The position numbers were made by a program, and so were the translations under genes. A DNA stretch of 64,000 nt from a virus. The notes below the pieces were generated by a model. It was not told the origin of the DNA. It ran no database searches and saw only the letters and a program-made list of their open reading frames with translations. How positions within the stretch are numbered: the first letter of the stretch is position 1; each line of letters opens with the position of its first letter. This document shows positions 9,707-19,392 of this stretch, one piece after another. The stretch is from positions 248,001 to 312,000 of the IMG/VR virus record IMGVR_UViG_3300044701_000569. One strand, 5' to 3'.

Positions 9707-12700
9707 TAATGTTTACCCACAACAATTTCAATTGTACCTTTGTCAGTTGACTCTTTATTTTCAAGAGCCTTACCAATCACAGTACCAACTCTTGCATCAT
9801 TGTCTACAATAGCATAGCCTGGTATAGCAGCAGCAACTAAAATGTCACCTTTGTTTACACGACCAATAACTTTGCAGGGTACACGACCTTGCAATGCTAA
9901 TGCAACTACGTGATTTCCGTCTAATTGACTGTTCATTAGGTGTGCAGGATTCGTAGATACAACACCTGCTACTCGTCTATCACCTTTGATATCTGTAGTG
10001 GTAACTTCTGCATTGCCACCAAATACCAGTACTGTGCCAGGTTCATAATCAATATCACCTAAGTAATTTTCTGCCAAGTCAGCGTAGTACGATTCAGTTG
10101 CTGTACCTCTGAATAGTGTTGCGTAGATATTAGCATACTTTAGTGTAGCACTACCTATGTTATAGATATTATCAGTTTCAGGAACAGCACCTGTTGAACT
10201 AAACTTCATTGGTACAACGCTAGAACTTGTACCACTGTCAGCTACAACCATACTGATCTGTCCAGCTGTAGACTTACCTGTGTTAGCACCAATAGCAATA
10301 CCCGTTGACGCAGTTCCTCTTTCACCAGGAGCTTCAATGAATGATGCATAGATCCAATCTACTCCGAGACGTTTTTCATTGTTAAAGTTTGAAGCAGCCT
10401 GTAGCACACTTTGACTAATACCTGTGCTGCTGATATTAACGTTACCTGGTATTTCTAAGTCTGGATAGGTAGGTGATGCACCACCACTACCGCCAACTGC
10501 TGTTAGAATTACACCCTGAGCTGGTGTTTTAAATACTAGCTCAGTAGTATCAAGTGCTAGAACTTCGTAACTTGAGTCACCACCTAGTATCAGTGAGTTG
10601 ACCTGTATACTACCATTAAAGTTAGTTTTAACTATAGAGTTAATTTCACCTGTTTTTGTTACATTAGAAACTCCATAAACACCTGCGCCTGTTTTAATTA
10701 ATGCTAGACCTGCATCAACACCTGCTGCTAGTTCTGTTGTAAAGTCGTTGTCTTCGAGGCCGCCGCCTTGATTAACAATAGTGCTAAATGATATTTCGCT
10801 TACAGCTCCTGTGCCAGTGTCACTTCTACCTACAACAGTTTTTGTTGCAATATTCTGTATAGAAGCTAGTGTTACACCTGTACTCTTTAGAGATATAAAT
10901 CCATTAGTTGCATCAAAGTTTGCACTGTCAAATGCTGCACTACCTAGATCGTTCTGTGTAATACCAGTAGCATTGGCTCTAGTTGTTGCAGAGTTAAGAT
11001 TCAATTTACTCTGCGCAATAGCTGCACTTCCGCTTACATCTGCGTTAACAATAGTTCCTGCTTTGATCTGTGCATTTAGTGAAGTATATCTACTAGGTGA
11101 TAAAACTCTAGTTGCTGTTAGTTCGATGTCACTTGAACCACTCCATACACCGTTGGCCCATTCGTCTACTGGACCGTCTACACATTCACCTTCTGCACCA
11201 CCTACTACAGTTACAAAGTCTGATATAGAGAATCCAGGTCCACTTGTTGGTGTATATACTAGAGCTAACAGTGTTCCTTCAAAGCCTGATACACTAAATG
11301 TATCAACAATAGTTCCTGTTGAACCTGTTACGCTGCCATTTATTGTTTGTCCTATACTGAAAGGACCACCAACTATAGTCGATGCAAGTAAAAATATTTT
11401 CTTGTATCCTGTTGAAACTAACAGTTGGTTTCCTGCCAACTGATTAATCTCAATGTCTCTTAGCTTCGATGTAGCATTAACTGTAGAACCCGTAGCATCA
11501 ACGTATGCTTTAGTTGCTGCGTCAGAGTTTGATGCAGGAGCTTTTAGGTTAGTAATAGTGTTACCAGCTGCATTTAGATCATCAGTCATCGGTACAGCAC
11601 CGTTTGGTGCAAGTACACCAGGACCTAGTTTGTTTGCAACAGGATTTCCGTTAACATCATAACCTAAGCGTCTATTAACATATCCACGCACAGCACTTTC
11701 TGTTGGTACGGTATCTGATGCATTATCAGTCATTGCAGTGTCTGTTGAGAATTCAGTAATAACAACACCACGTTTAAACCCTAGTCCGTCAACATCTGAC
11801 AGTGCTAGTGATGCACTGAATGTAACTGTACCAGTACCTTGGTCTACTGCAAAGAATCTACCTACACGGAAAATACCGTTCTGGTCAGTACTTACATAGA
11901 ATACACGACCCTTGCCTCGTTCTTCAACTTCTTTAGCTTGATCGGCTTCACGTGGTAGACCAAAAATAACGTTTGGATAGTTACTCTGGTTAAATCCACC
12001 TGTACCAACGTCTAAGAAATCATGTGACGTAGCACGACAAGTTGAAATATTAACAGTAACAGATCCGGTTGAACCAGCTTCTAGGCCTGCTCTTAAAATA
12101 ACTAATTGTGATCCTAAAATTACTGGAGTTGAAAGTCCTGTAACAGGAGTTTGATTGATGTCATCACCTGTTTCTTCTAGATCAACTATGGCGTAAGCAT
12201 TGTCCTCAGAAATAGGTACAACTACATCACTGCTGTTTACTCCTCTATAGTTATAAACATAGAACTTTTTACCGCCCCAAGACAGTATAGGCGCTCTAGC
12301 TAGACTGTTAATTGACCATCCTATAGGTCTATTTGCTTCAGGAGTTTTTAGGTTATTATTAAGTCTAAATATTTCATTAGAATCAACTGTGGGTGTTAGC
12401 GCAAGGATTACGTCACCCACAGTACCACCTTTAGTAGTACCACTGCCTGCTAATGCTGTTTCTGCTGCTTTTTCTGAATCAATAATTAATCGTATATAAT
12501 CATAACTGGCATCAAAGCCTGCCTGCGATTGATCTGCTGGTAAATCATTTCCTATACTGTCTGATGAAATGAAGCTAATTGATCTATAAACAGCACTAGT
12601 ATCTTCATCAAATATAACCGCTGTTGAAGGTCTAATAGACAGTACATCTGGTCTTGCTAGATCACCAAGAATATGAGTTTGATTTCTTCTATAATTAAAT

Positions 12701-15700
12701 AGAACTCCCCAAGGCACAGCATTGAGTAGACCGTTGGTGCTAAACTGAACATCTGATGTTGAGAAGTTTAATTTATATACAGTACCGTTATACTTAGGTG
12801 TTGATTCTTCAACAAATATATCACCTGTTACACTTACACCTGTAATTTGACCTGCTGAACTTACTGAAGTAACAGTAATTATAGCATCGTTGCCAACACC
12901 TACTCCACCAGTTATACCACCTAATTGATCTCCATCTACTGTAAGAGTATCATTTACGCTATAATCTTCTCCTGGATTTATAATTTCTGCTGTATAACCG
13001 TATTCTATTGTTTTGAATAGGGTTAAAATTGCACCTGTTGCTGTACCAGACGACTGAACTGTTACAGCAGGTATGATGTCATTTATACCTGTATATGAAC
13101 CAACAACCGGACCAGCTTCTTGAACGTTTGCAATTTCATATCTAGCAAGTGCTGGTCTAGCTGGATGATAGATATCAAGCTCTGATCTATTGCTTGGAGT
13201 ATCTTTAAAGTCGTATGCATGCAGATACAACTGTTCAACAGCATTAGAATATCCTGTTGAATCTACATCTAGAGGAACACTGCCTGCTCCTAGTGGTACT
13301 GAACCAACAACTTTCTGTAATTCGTTAGTAGAATTAAATGCTCCTGTTACGTTTCTTAGATAAACCACTCTAGAACCTGTACCACCACTACCTGATAGGC
13401 TTGTGTCAACCGCAACAGTACCTATTGCAGTAGTTACTAGCTGTTCAATTTCTTCTCCTTCAGTTAACTCCACAGGATCTGTTAAGTATAATACAACGTC
13501 GGCATTAAATGTTCTAGCAGGCTGAACCATATCTTGAACAAGATACACAGCATCTGGAATTTCATTTGGGTCTGAACCTTCAGCTACTAGCCCGTATTCA
13601 CCGTAACAGCTTGAACCTGTCAGTGAGCGAATCTCTGAACCATTCTTAGCATAGTATGATGTCCAGCAGTAGTAGGTAAACATTGACACCATTTCTGATA
13701 GAGCACCGTTCACAACTACTAGACCATAACCAAGGTCATTAACTTGTGTAAAGTCGTTACCTAGCATGGATCTATTACCAGCAGTCTGTAGAGTAACATC
13801 TAATGGAGTAGGTAGATCCTGTACAACTTGTCTTACAATCAAAGCAGTATTAGCATCGATTGCATCTTTAGCATCTTGTAGAGTTGAGGTTGTCCACGAG
13901 ATGTCTGGATGTGTTGGTGCAGGAAGCGCAGTTAATGTATCAGAAGAAATTACCAGCTCGATGATTGCTGCAAGATCGTCTAAAATTGCTGCTTCTGTGG
14001 CAGATGCTGCTGTACCTGATGTCTGACCTGGATACAAATTTTGAGCTACTTGACCTGCAACATAACCTAACTGTGCTATAGCAGCCGCTGCAATACTCTT
14101 AAATGGAGTAGCAATAGTGCTTACACCGTCTACAAATAAGTAACCTGCTGAAGATAGAGTTGCAGAGTTTCCTTCGTATTGTACATCGTAGCTAAGTGCA
14201 TCGACTATACTTCTTACCAGTCCAGCAAATGCTACTTGATCATATGTAACTCCCACAAAGTTAGAGTTAATCCAAGATACAATAGTAGAACCTATAAATG
14301 TTCTATTAGATTGAAGTAACTGTCTTGCTCTAGTTCTGTTAACGCTTGTACCGGGATCTGTCCAAGCTATAGGTGCAGCGGAACCTTCGCCATTTGTTAT
14401 AATGTCAATGATTTCATCAAAGGCGGCACCTGCATTAGCAGATGCTATTGGGTCAGCTATTACTTCAGCTAGATCAAGAACTTCGTCTTTACCTACACCA
14501 AGAGCATCAATGACAGCAGTTTTAATAGCTGTGTCAGCTAGTTCGGTGCTGTGTGCTACTATATAATTCAATGCTATAGAAACTGCGTTATAGTTAGTTC
14601 CTAATACTGTATCATAACTTACACCGTCTACAATATTTTGAATGTCGGTAGCAAATTGTTCTTCATCAATCTCTAGATCGCCAATAGCATTTAGATTGAA
14701 ACCGGTAATTAAACTACTAGTAATACCAGTAAATCCTAATCCATCGTTTGAGTTTCTATCAAGGATAAGCTCAGCAGTACCAAAGTCTGGATCGTACTGT
14801 GTACAAGCATTAACCTGGAAACGTCTACCGTCAATATAGAACGCACTTGGAGTTTCTGGCTTACGAATAAACAAGCCTTGATCAGGCAAACTTCTAATTC
14901 TTAGTCTAAACGGATCTCCGTCAACTCGCTCGATAACCTGTATAGCACTATTGCCGGTGAACGCATCAATAAACATACCACCGCGGAATGACTTTCTGTT
15001 CACACTAGCCGAGAACGATGAACCTGTTTGTATGTAAGGAGACTTTGTTAGTACTTGACCTTCTGGATCAAGAACAACCATAAATCCACCGTGACCTTGT
15101 ACTGTACAGTTACGGATAATAGTTGCGTCATTCATCAAGAACACATCCATATCCTTGTTGTGTAAAGGAGGATTGTATTCAGTATTAAATGCGAATGTAA
15201 TCGTACCAATTAAGTTTTCAACAGTTTGTGCTGGTCCGTAAACTTCTACCCAACGAGCAGCAATTTCAGGAGCATTAAATACAATACCTGATGTATGTTC
15301 TAATTTACATTGATAATAACGATATATTCCACCTACAAAAAATCTAACAACATTTCCTACACGATATAGTTCTCCGCTGGCCCAATCTGCAGGATCAGCA
15401 CTTCCATTGAATAGATCAGGTGCTGGATAATCTAGTCCTACACCGTATATTGTTGAAGGTGCAACACCGTCAAGTAAGTAAGAAGCTATTGTATAAACAT
15501 AATCCATACCTGCAATACAACCTTCTTGGTTGATACTGCCAAGCGAGCCGCTGTAGAACTCTCCCTGTGTTTCTAAAGAAAATTCATTACCGCCATTGCG
15601 TAAATCTTTTACTAAAGCATCAACAATATAGCCGGTATCTCTCTTGCTCTTTGTTTCACTGTAATTACCTACCATCGCAGGATAAGTTGCGTTGATAAAT

Positions 15701-18354
15701 TCTACTACTTGTTCTTGAATAAATTCTTTGTTATCAATTAATGTTAGAGCAGCAGTTTCCCAATTACCTATGTTTCTGTAACCAGCACCAATATTCTTTA
15801 GACTGCTAGGATCTCTTAGATAGTGATAACCAAAGTATCCGTCAACTGATCCAGTAAGTGGGTTTACGTATTCAACACCATTAGGTACTTTTGTAACTTC
15901 AATGATTAAATCTTCAGCGCCACCATTTCCTAAATCGCTGTCAGGTACTGTGATTAAGTCGCCTACTCTCCAGCTTCGACCAGGATTTACAACAGTGATA
16001 TCTGTAGTAATACCATTAGGGTCAATAGTAATTTCAAATTCTGCATCTAATCCGTATCCATTAGTAGAATACTCATCAGATGTTATTGTATACGTGCCCT
16101 GAGGACGATTAGTATCTGGGAGTGTATTTGATTCTATTGTCTCAATTGAAGATTTACCTAGTACTAGTCCGTCAAACTCTCTGTCTCTATAAAAGAAAGT
16201 AGTTGCGTATCTTGACTGAGATACTCTATTTTTTGGACGAATCAATACACGTCTGAATTCATCACCGTTAATAGAAACGTTAGCTGGTACACGTATAGGA
16301 TAATCTTCGTAGTAAATACCGCTTTCAACCTGTATTGTAATCTGTGTTTCTCTTACAATATTTCCGTACTCTAACTCTTCACCTTCTTGGAATTCTGTTG
16401 GTTCTAGAAGTTGTACTTCTATTTCATCTGTTTCAGATACACTAACTGCTCTAGGTCCTGATTCGTATTTGTAATCAATAATACGTCCAATAGCACCTGA
16501 GCTTTTTCCTCTTACAACTTTACCTGGAATAATATCAGTATTTTCAGGGTTAGCTTGATCAATGAAACCAAAGTTACCATTGCCAACATTTATCTTATAA
16601 TTTGTTGAACCGTCAACTACAGAAGGAGCATCTAAAACTCCGTCATTGATAACATCGATAATAACTTGGAACTTTGCATCTAGTGCATCATCGGCAGCAG
16701 CATCTGCGATAATCAGATTATCTTGAAATTGTATTACTCTATTTTGATATAGTGTAGGTACATTTAAGTTCTTAATAATATAATTAACAACTAAGTTTCT
16801 TAGATATTCCATCGCAGCAAGAGTTTCAGTTCTTTGACTGCCAATAGCTTTCTGCGCACTAGGATTAGAATAATATCTTATACCAGCCCATCTTGAAAGA
16901 TAGTTAGCATTATTACCTAACAAAACATCAAGTGATACTGATTCTAATATATAACCAACATCTCGTTGACAAATTTCTACATCATAGTTACCTGCAAAAT
17001 TAGGAAATGTTGCATCAATATACCCTGTAACTTCTTTTTGCAGAAATTCTTTGTTTTGTAGAATAAGGGTTCTTGCATTATTTCTACCAGCAATAGGTGA
17101 TGTAACGCCTGAGCTTACAATACGTCCTGTACCTGACCCATTGTTGTAGGTCATAGTCTGCATGTATGGACCAGGTTCATATGGTGCTGAAAGAATTACT
17201 TCTTCTGCTTTACGAGCAGCAGCATTTAGTGTTCTATATGCGTATGCAGGATTTCTACCTTCTTTACCTACAGGAGTATTTGTTTGTCTGTCATCACCGT
17301 TAGTAGCAACATAGATATTAACTACGCTGGTTGCAGCAGCATTGTCAACATATAGCTTTGTAGCTGCCTGTAGATCATCTGGACCGTTTGGTAATCCAAA
17401 ACCTGATAGTTCACCTGGATGATCACTTAGATGCAGAACACCTTCCATGCTATCACCCTGTCTACGTACAACAGATTTTCTAGGCAGTGCTATGTTTGAT
17501 AACCAATTACCTTCTAGATCTTCGTCATAAGCTGAATCAGTAATAGAGAAAGTACCTGAACCCCCACTAAGAAGTATTCGTGATGTACCTTCAATAGCAT
17601 CAGCTTCTGTAGGATGTAGAGAAATTAAGTTTTCAGATTGTACTCTTACGTATACAGTTCCGCCTGTAGTTACTCCAAATGGATCAGTGCCTGTAGAACG
17701 GAAAATAAACGGAGCACCGTTAAATGATTGATTGAGACCGTGAGAAGGAATGTTTAGATTACCGAGGCTGATCCCTGTCGCTGTCTTAATATATTGACTT
17801 GTAGTAGCTGGTTCGTCTAGCAGACGTATACCGCCACCTGGCACTTCTTTCTGTTGATAGTTTCTGTCACCGTATGCTTTGTCAATTACTAGGGCATCGA
17901 TACCTAGATCAGTACCATAAACAGAGTTAAAAGTATCAATTGCAGCTTGAGAAATTTCAACATTAGCAATTGGTTGTGTAGCAGCATTAAGTGGACCGCC
18001 TAGAACTGGTTCTGGGTCGTTTGATACCTTTGAAACTAGCTGTCTAACTATTAGTTTTCCATCTACACTAAAATCAAATCCAATAGTATCAATAGATCCG
18101 TCAAATGCATTATCGGAAGCAAGCTCTAGGAATGCAATTCCCGATCCATCACCTTTGACAGCAGGAACCTTATTTTCTTGTCCTTCATACGAATCCGGAG
18201 TGTCTGTTAGGTCGGTTAAGGATATCTGTCCGCCGATACCAAACACAGCATACAGTTCTGTAAAGTTTTCATTAACTTTACGAAACGATTCTCGTATACT
18301 ATCACCAGTGCCGTCGTTGCCTTCTACACCAATATTAACATTTTGTTTTGCCAT
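9706..18354 (-). CDS. Giant tail fibre (2882 aa)
   Basis: The N terminus MAKQNVNIGVEGNDGTGD...ESFRKVNENFTELY is the shared docking motif. Long beta-helical stretches follow, including a pectate-lyase-like region near residues 330-720 (NIYVATNGDD, ESGIYYEDYPIRVPANVSI) and IIRNCTVQGHGGFMVVLDPE near 1090. SESAVRGYVNRR-type and DAATKAYVDA modules occur near 2200-2280. The C terminus (TLFRGTATESYYADLAENYLGD, EPGTVLVFGGNAEVTTTD, then RVAGVVSTNPAH) resembles the IMC/peptidase G2-type autoproteolytic chaperone end of phage fibres. At this size it is likely a long side-fibre or whisker. It begins 11 bases after the A-type carrier gene. Confidence 0.85.
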   Translation of the reverse strand: MAKQNVNIGVEGNDGTGDSIRESFRKVNENFTELYAVFGIGGQISLTDLTDTPDSYEGQENKVPAVKGDGSGIAFLELASDNAFDGSIDTIGFDFSVDGKLIVRQLVSKVSNDPEPVLGGPLNAATQPIANVEISQAAIDTFNSVYGTDLGIDALVIDKAYGDRNYQQKEVPGGGIRLLDEPATTSQYIKTATGISLGNLNIPSHGLNQSFNGAPFIFRSTGTDPFGVTTGGTVYVRVQSENLISLHPTEADAIEGTSRILLSGGSGTFSITDSAYDEDLEGNWLSNIALPRKSVVRRQGDSMEGVLHLSDHPGELSGFGLPNGPDDLQAATKLYVDNAAATSVVNIYVATNGDDRQTNTPVGKEGRNPAYAYRTLNAAARKAEEVILSAPYEPGPYMQTMTYNNGSGTGRIVSSGVTSPIAGRNNARTLILQNKEFLQKEVTGYIDATFPNFAGNYDVEICQRDVGYILESVSLDVLLGNNANYLSRWAGIRYYSNPSAQKAIGSQRTETLAAMEYLRNLVVNYIIKNLNVPTLYQNRVIQFQDNLIIADAAADDALDAKFQVIIDVINDGVLDAPSVVDGSTNYKINVGNGNFGFIDQANPENTDIIPGKVVRGKSSGAIGRIIDYKYESGPRAVSVSETDEIEVQLLEPTEFQEGEELEYGNIVRETQITIQVESGIYYEDYPIRVPANVSINGDEFRRVLIRPKNRVSQSRYATTFFYRDREFDGLVLGKSSIETIESNTLPDTNRPQGTYTITSDEYSTNGYGLDAEFEITIDPNGITTDITVVNPGRSWRVGDLITVPDSDLGNGGAEDLIIEVTKVPNGVEYVNPLTGSVDGYFGYHYLRDPSSLKNIGAGYRNIGNWETAALTLIDNKEFIQEQVVEFINATYPAMVGNYSETKSKRDTGYIVDALVKDLRNGGNEFSLETQGEFYSGSLGSINQEGCIAGMDYVYTIASYLLDGVAPSTIYGVGLDYPAPDLFNGSADPADWASGELYRVGNVVRFFVGGIYRYYQCKLEHTSGIVFNAPEIAARWVEVYGPAQTVENLIGTITFAFNTEYNPPLHNKDMDVFLMNDATIIRNCTVQGHGGFMVVLDPEGQVLTKSPYIQTGSSFSASVNRKSFRGGMFIDAFTGNSAIQVIERVDGDPFRLRIRSLPDQGLFIRKPETPSAFYIDGRRFQVNACTQYDPDFGTAELILDRNSNDGLGFTGITSSLITGFNLNAIGDLEIDEEQFATDIQNIVDGVSYDTVLGTNYNAVSIALNYIVAHSTELADTAIKTAVIDALGVGKDEVLDLAEVIADPIASANAGAAFDEIIDIITNGEGSAAPIAWTDPGTSVNRTRARQLLQSNRTFIGSTIVSWINSNFVGVTYDQVAFAGLVRSIVDALSYDVQYEGNSATLSSAGYLFVDGVSTIATPFKSIAAAAIAQLGYVAGQVAQNLYPGQTSGTAASATEAAILDDLAAIIELVISSDTLTALPAPTHPDISWTTSTLQDAKDAIDANTALIVRQVVQDLPTPLDVTLQTAGNRSMLGNDFTQVNDLGYGLVVVNGALSEMVSMFTYYCWTSYYAKNGSEIRSLTGSSCYGEYGLVAEGSDPNEIPDAVYLVQDMVQPARTFNADVVLYLTDPVELTEGEEIEQLVTTAIGTVAVDTSLSGSGGTGSRVVYLRNVTGAFNSTNELQKVVGSVPLGAGSVPLDVDSTGYSNAVEQLYLHAYDFKDTPSNRSELDIYHPARPALARYEIANVQEAGPVVGSYTGINDIIPAVTVQSSGTATGAILTLFKTIEYGYTAEIINPGEDYSVNDTLTVDGDQLGGITGGVGVGNDAIITVTSVSSAGQITGVSVTGDIFVEESTPKYNGTVYKLNFSTSDVQFSTNGLLNAVPWGVLFNYRRNQTHILGDLARPDVLSIRPSTAVIFDEDTSAVYRSISFISSDSIGNDLPADQSQAGFDASYDYIRLIIDSEKAAETALAGSGTTKGGTVGDVILALTPTVDSNEIFRLNNNLKTPEANRPIGWSINSLARAPILSWGGKKFYVYNYRGVNSSDVVVPISEDNAYAIVDLEETGDDINQTPVTGLSTPVILGSQLVILRAGLEAGSTGSVTVNISTCRATSHDFLDVGTGGFNQSNYPNVIFGLPREADQAKEVEERGKGRVFYVSTDQNGIFRVGRFFAVDQGTGTVTFSASLALSDVDGLGFKRGVVITEFSTDTAMTDNASDTVPTESAVRGYVNRRLGYDVNGNPVANKLGPGVLAPNGAVPMTDDLNAAGNTITNLKAPASNSDAATKAYVDATGSTVNATSKLRDIEINQLAGNQLLVSTGYKKIFLLASTIVGGPFSIGQTINGSVTGSTGTIVDTFSVSGFEGTLLALVYTPTSGPGFSISDFVTVVGGAEGECVDGPVDEWANGVWSGSSDIELTATRVLSPSRYTSLNAQIKAGTIVNADVSGSAAIAQSKLNLNSATTRANATGITQNDLGSAAFDSANFDATNGFISLKSTGVTLASIQNIATKTVVGRSDTGTGAVSEISFSTIVNQGGGLEDNDFTTELAAGVDAGLALIKTGAGVYGVSNVTKTGEINSIVKTNFNGSIQVNSLILGGDSSYEVLALDTTELVFKTPAQGVILTAVGGSGGASPTYPDLEIPGNVNISSTGISQSVLQAASNFNNEKRLGVDWIYASFIEAPGERGTASTGIAIGANTGKSTAGQISMVVADSGTSSSVVPMKFSSTGAVPETDNIYNIGSATLKYANIYATLFRGTATESYYADLAENYLGDIDYEPGTVLVFGGNAEVTTTDIKGDRRVAGVVSTNPAHLMNSQLDGNHVVALALQGRVPCKVIGRVNKGDILVAAAIPGYAIVDNDARVGTVIGKALENKESTDKGTIEIVVGKH

Positions 18355-18365
18355 CTAATGCTCCG

Positions 18366-18728
18366 TTATTCCATAAAGTGTGAATGTATTCTGTCGTCAA
18401 AATTAACGCTTACACCACAACCGCAACTACTTCTTGTGTTAGGATTGTTAATTTCAAACTGCGATCCAACAAGACTCTTAACATAATCTATTTGTGTACC
18501 AAATAAGTAAATCAAACTATGCATACCTATTACTAAATTTCCTTGGCCTGCGCTAATGATTTCATCTTGTGTATCAATATCTTCTTTAGATTTTACAAGT
18601 CCCCAGTCATACTCAAACCCGGCACAACCACCACCTTTGATGTTTAGACTGATAGCAAAGCAGTCATTCTGCTTGCATAAATCGTTGATTTGGTCTTGTG
18701 CTGCTTCTGTTAGTGTGCAAATAGACAT
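18366..18728 (-). CDS. A-type iron-sulfur carrier (IscA/HesB family)
   Basis: This is a 120-residue HesB-like protein with the three ligand cysteines: Cys35 in GGGCAGFEY and Cys102/Cys104 in SSCGCGVSVNF. Family members carry or insert Fe-S clusters into apoproteins in the cytoplasm. The length is normal. It sits directly upstream of the giant fibre with an 11-base gap and behind a GCTAAATA box, so it is probably expressed late. T4-like marine phages often have a HesB-like gene in the structural region, so it may support an Fe-S containing virion part rather than host metabolism. Confidence 0.9.
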   Translation of the reverse strand: MSICTLTEAAQDQINDLCKQNDCFAISLNIKGGGCAGFEYDWGLVKSKEDIDTQDEIISAGQGNLVIGMHSLIYLFGTQIDYVKSLVGSQFEINNPNTRSSCGCGVSVNFDDRIHSHFME

Positions 18729-18749
18729 GTGTTTACCTCTCTATGATAC

Positions 18750-18757
18750 TATTTAGC
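18750..18757 (-). promoter_or_regulatory. T4-like late promoter box GCTAAATA
   Basis: GCTAAATA lies 21 bases before the ATG at 18728. It sits in the divergent gap shared with the single plus-strand gene. Confidence 0.5.
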
Positions 18758-18790
18758 GTAAGATTTTATAATCTTAATGTAAATATAGTT

Positions 18791-19078
18791 ATGTTCTTAG
18801 GAGAATACAAAGAAAAAACGCGGCACGAAAGACAATCTAAGTCTGGCCTGAAACACGAATATTATCGACACAAGACCTTTGTGCGATTACGTTGTGATGC
18901 TTGCGATAGTGAATTTGTGAGAGAACGAGGATCAATGGATCCCAATCGCCTAAGCAATAATTATTTTCACGTCTGCTCTAGCTGTGATGCGAAACGTTAC
19001 GGTCAGATGAAAGGCGTGGAAAGAAAACAGGTCTGGGATTTAAGTGCATCCTCAGACCTGCCTATTAGTAAACTGTAA
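18791..19078 (+). CDS. Zinc-ribbon-like small protein, the only plus-strand gene
   Basis: This 95-residue protein (start MFLGEYKEKTRHERQ; a longer frame from 18743 would run through the divergent promoter region) has two CxxC pairs, CDAC near residue 36 and CSSC about 27 residues later, as in a zinc ribbon. The N terminus is basic. It is the only convincing gene on the plus strand and fills the space between divergent and convergent neighbours. TGTAAATA lies just upstream (18779-18786), a weak late-type box with almost no leader. A nucleic-acid binding role is possible. I do not recognise the family. Confidence 0.7.
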   Translation: MFLGEYKEKTRHERQSKSGLKHEYYRHKTFVRLRCDACDSEFVRERGSMDPNRLSNNYFHVCSSCDAKRYGQMKGVERKQVWDLSASSDLPISKL

Positions 19079-19080
19079 TT

Positions 19081-19374
19081 TTAATTATTTGGGCGTCTTA
19101 CAGAATTCTGTAGAACATCAACACTGGTTTGTAGTCGTGTAAGTTTACGCTCTAGCACATCAGTAACTGCTCTTTGTTTGCGTAACTGCTCTTCCAAACT
19201 CTGCACGTATTTCTGTGTAGGTATTTGGCGTTCAAGACCGTCTTCGCCTAACATAGTAAAATGATCTACACCTTGGGCTCTTAAACCGCCTGTAACCCTG
19301 TTAGGATTCTTGTCACTGCTTTTTTCAATAGCAGGAACTTGTTTTCTACCATACATTTGTGTTAAAAAGCTCAT
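19081..19374 (-). CDS. Small coiled-coil protein
   Basis: The 97-residue product ends with a clear heptad stretch from about residue 55 (VQSLEEQLRKQRAVTDVLER, then KLTRLQTSVDVLQNSV), predicting a coiled coil, and begins with a short region containing Gly/Gln/Lys (FLTQMYGRKQVPAIEKSSDK). Its stop is two bases from the end of the plus-strand gene, with no obvious terminator between them. A GGTAAATA late-type box and a GGAGAG ribosome site lie upstream. Unrecognised; possibly a virion or assembly accessory protein. Confidence 0.65.
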   Translation of the reverse strand: MSFLTQMYGRKQVPAIEKSSDKNPNRVTGGLRAQGVDHFTMLGEDGLERQIPTQKYVQSLEEQLRKQRAVTDVLERKLTRLQTSVDVLQNSVRRPNN

Positions 19375-19392
19375 TTTTATTCTCTCCGTATA

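Noticed and set aside
10781-11443. 220-codon plus-strand ORF
   Set aside because: It is an antisense shadow of the giant fibre, with low-complexity translation and no start signals.
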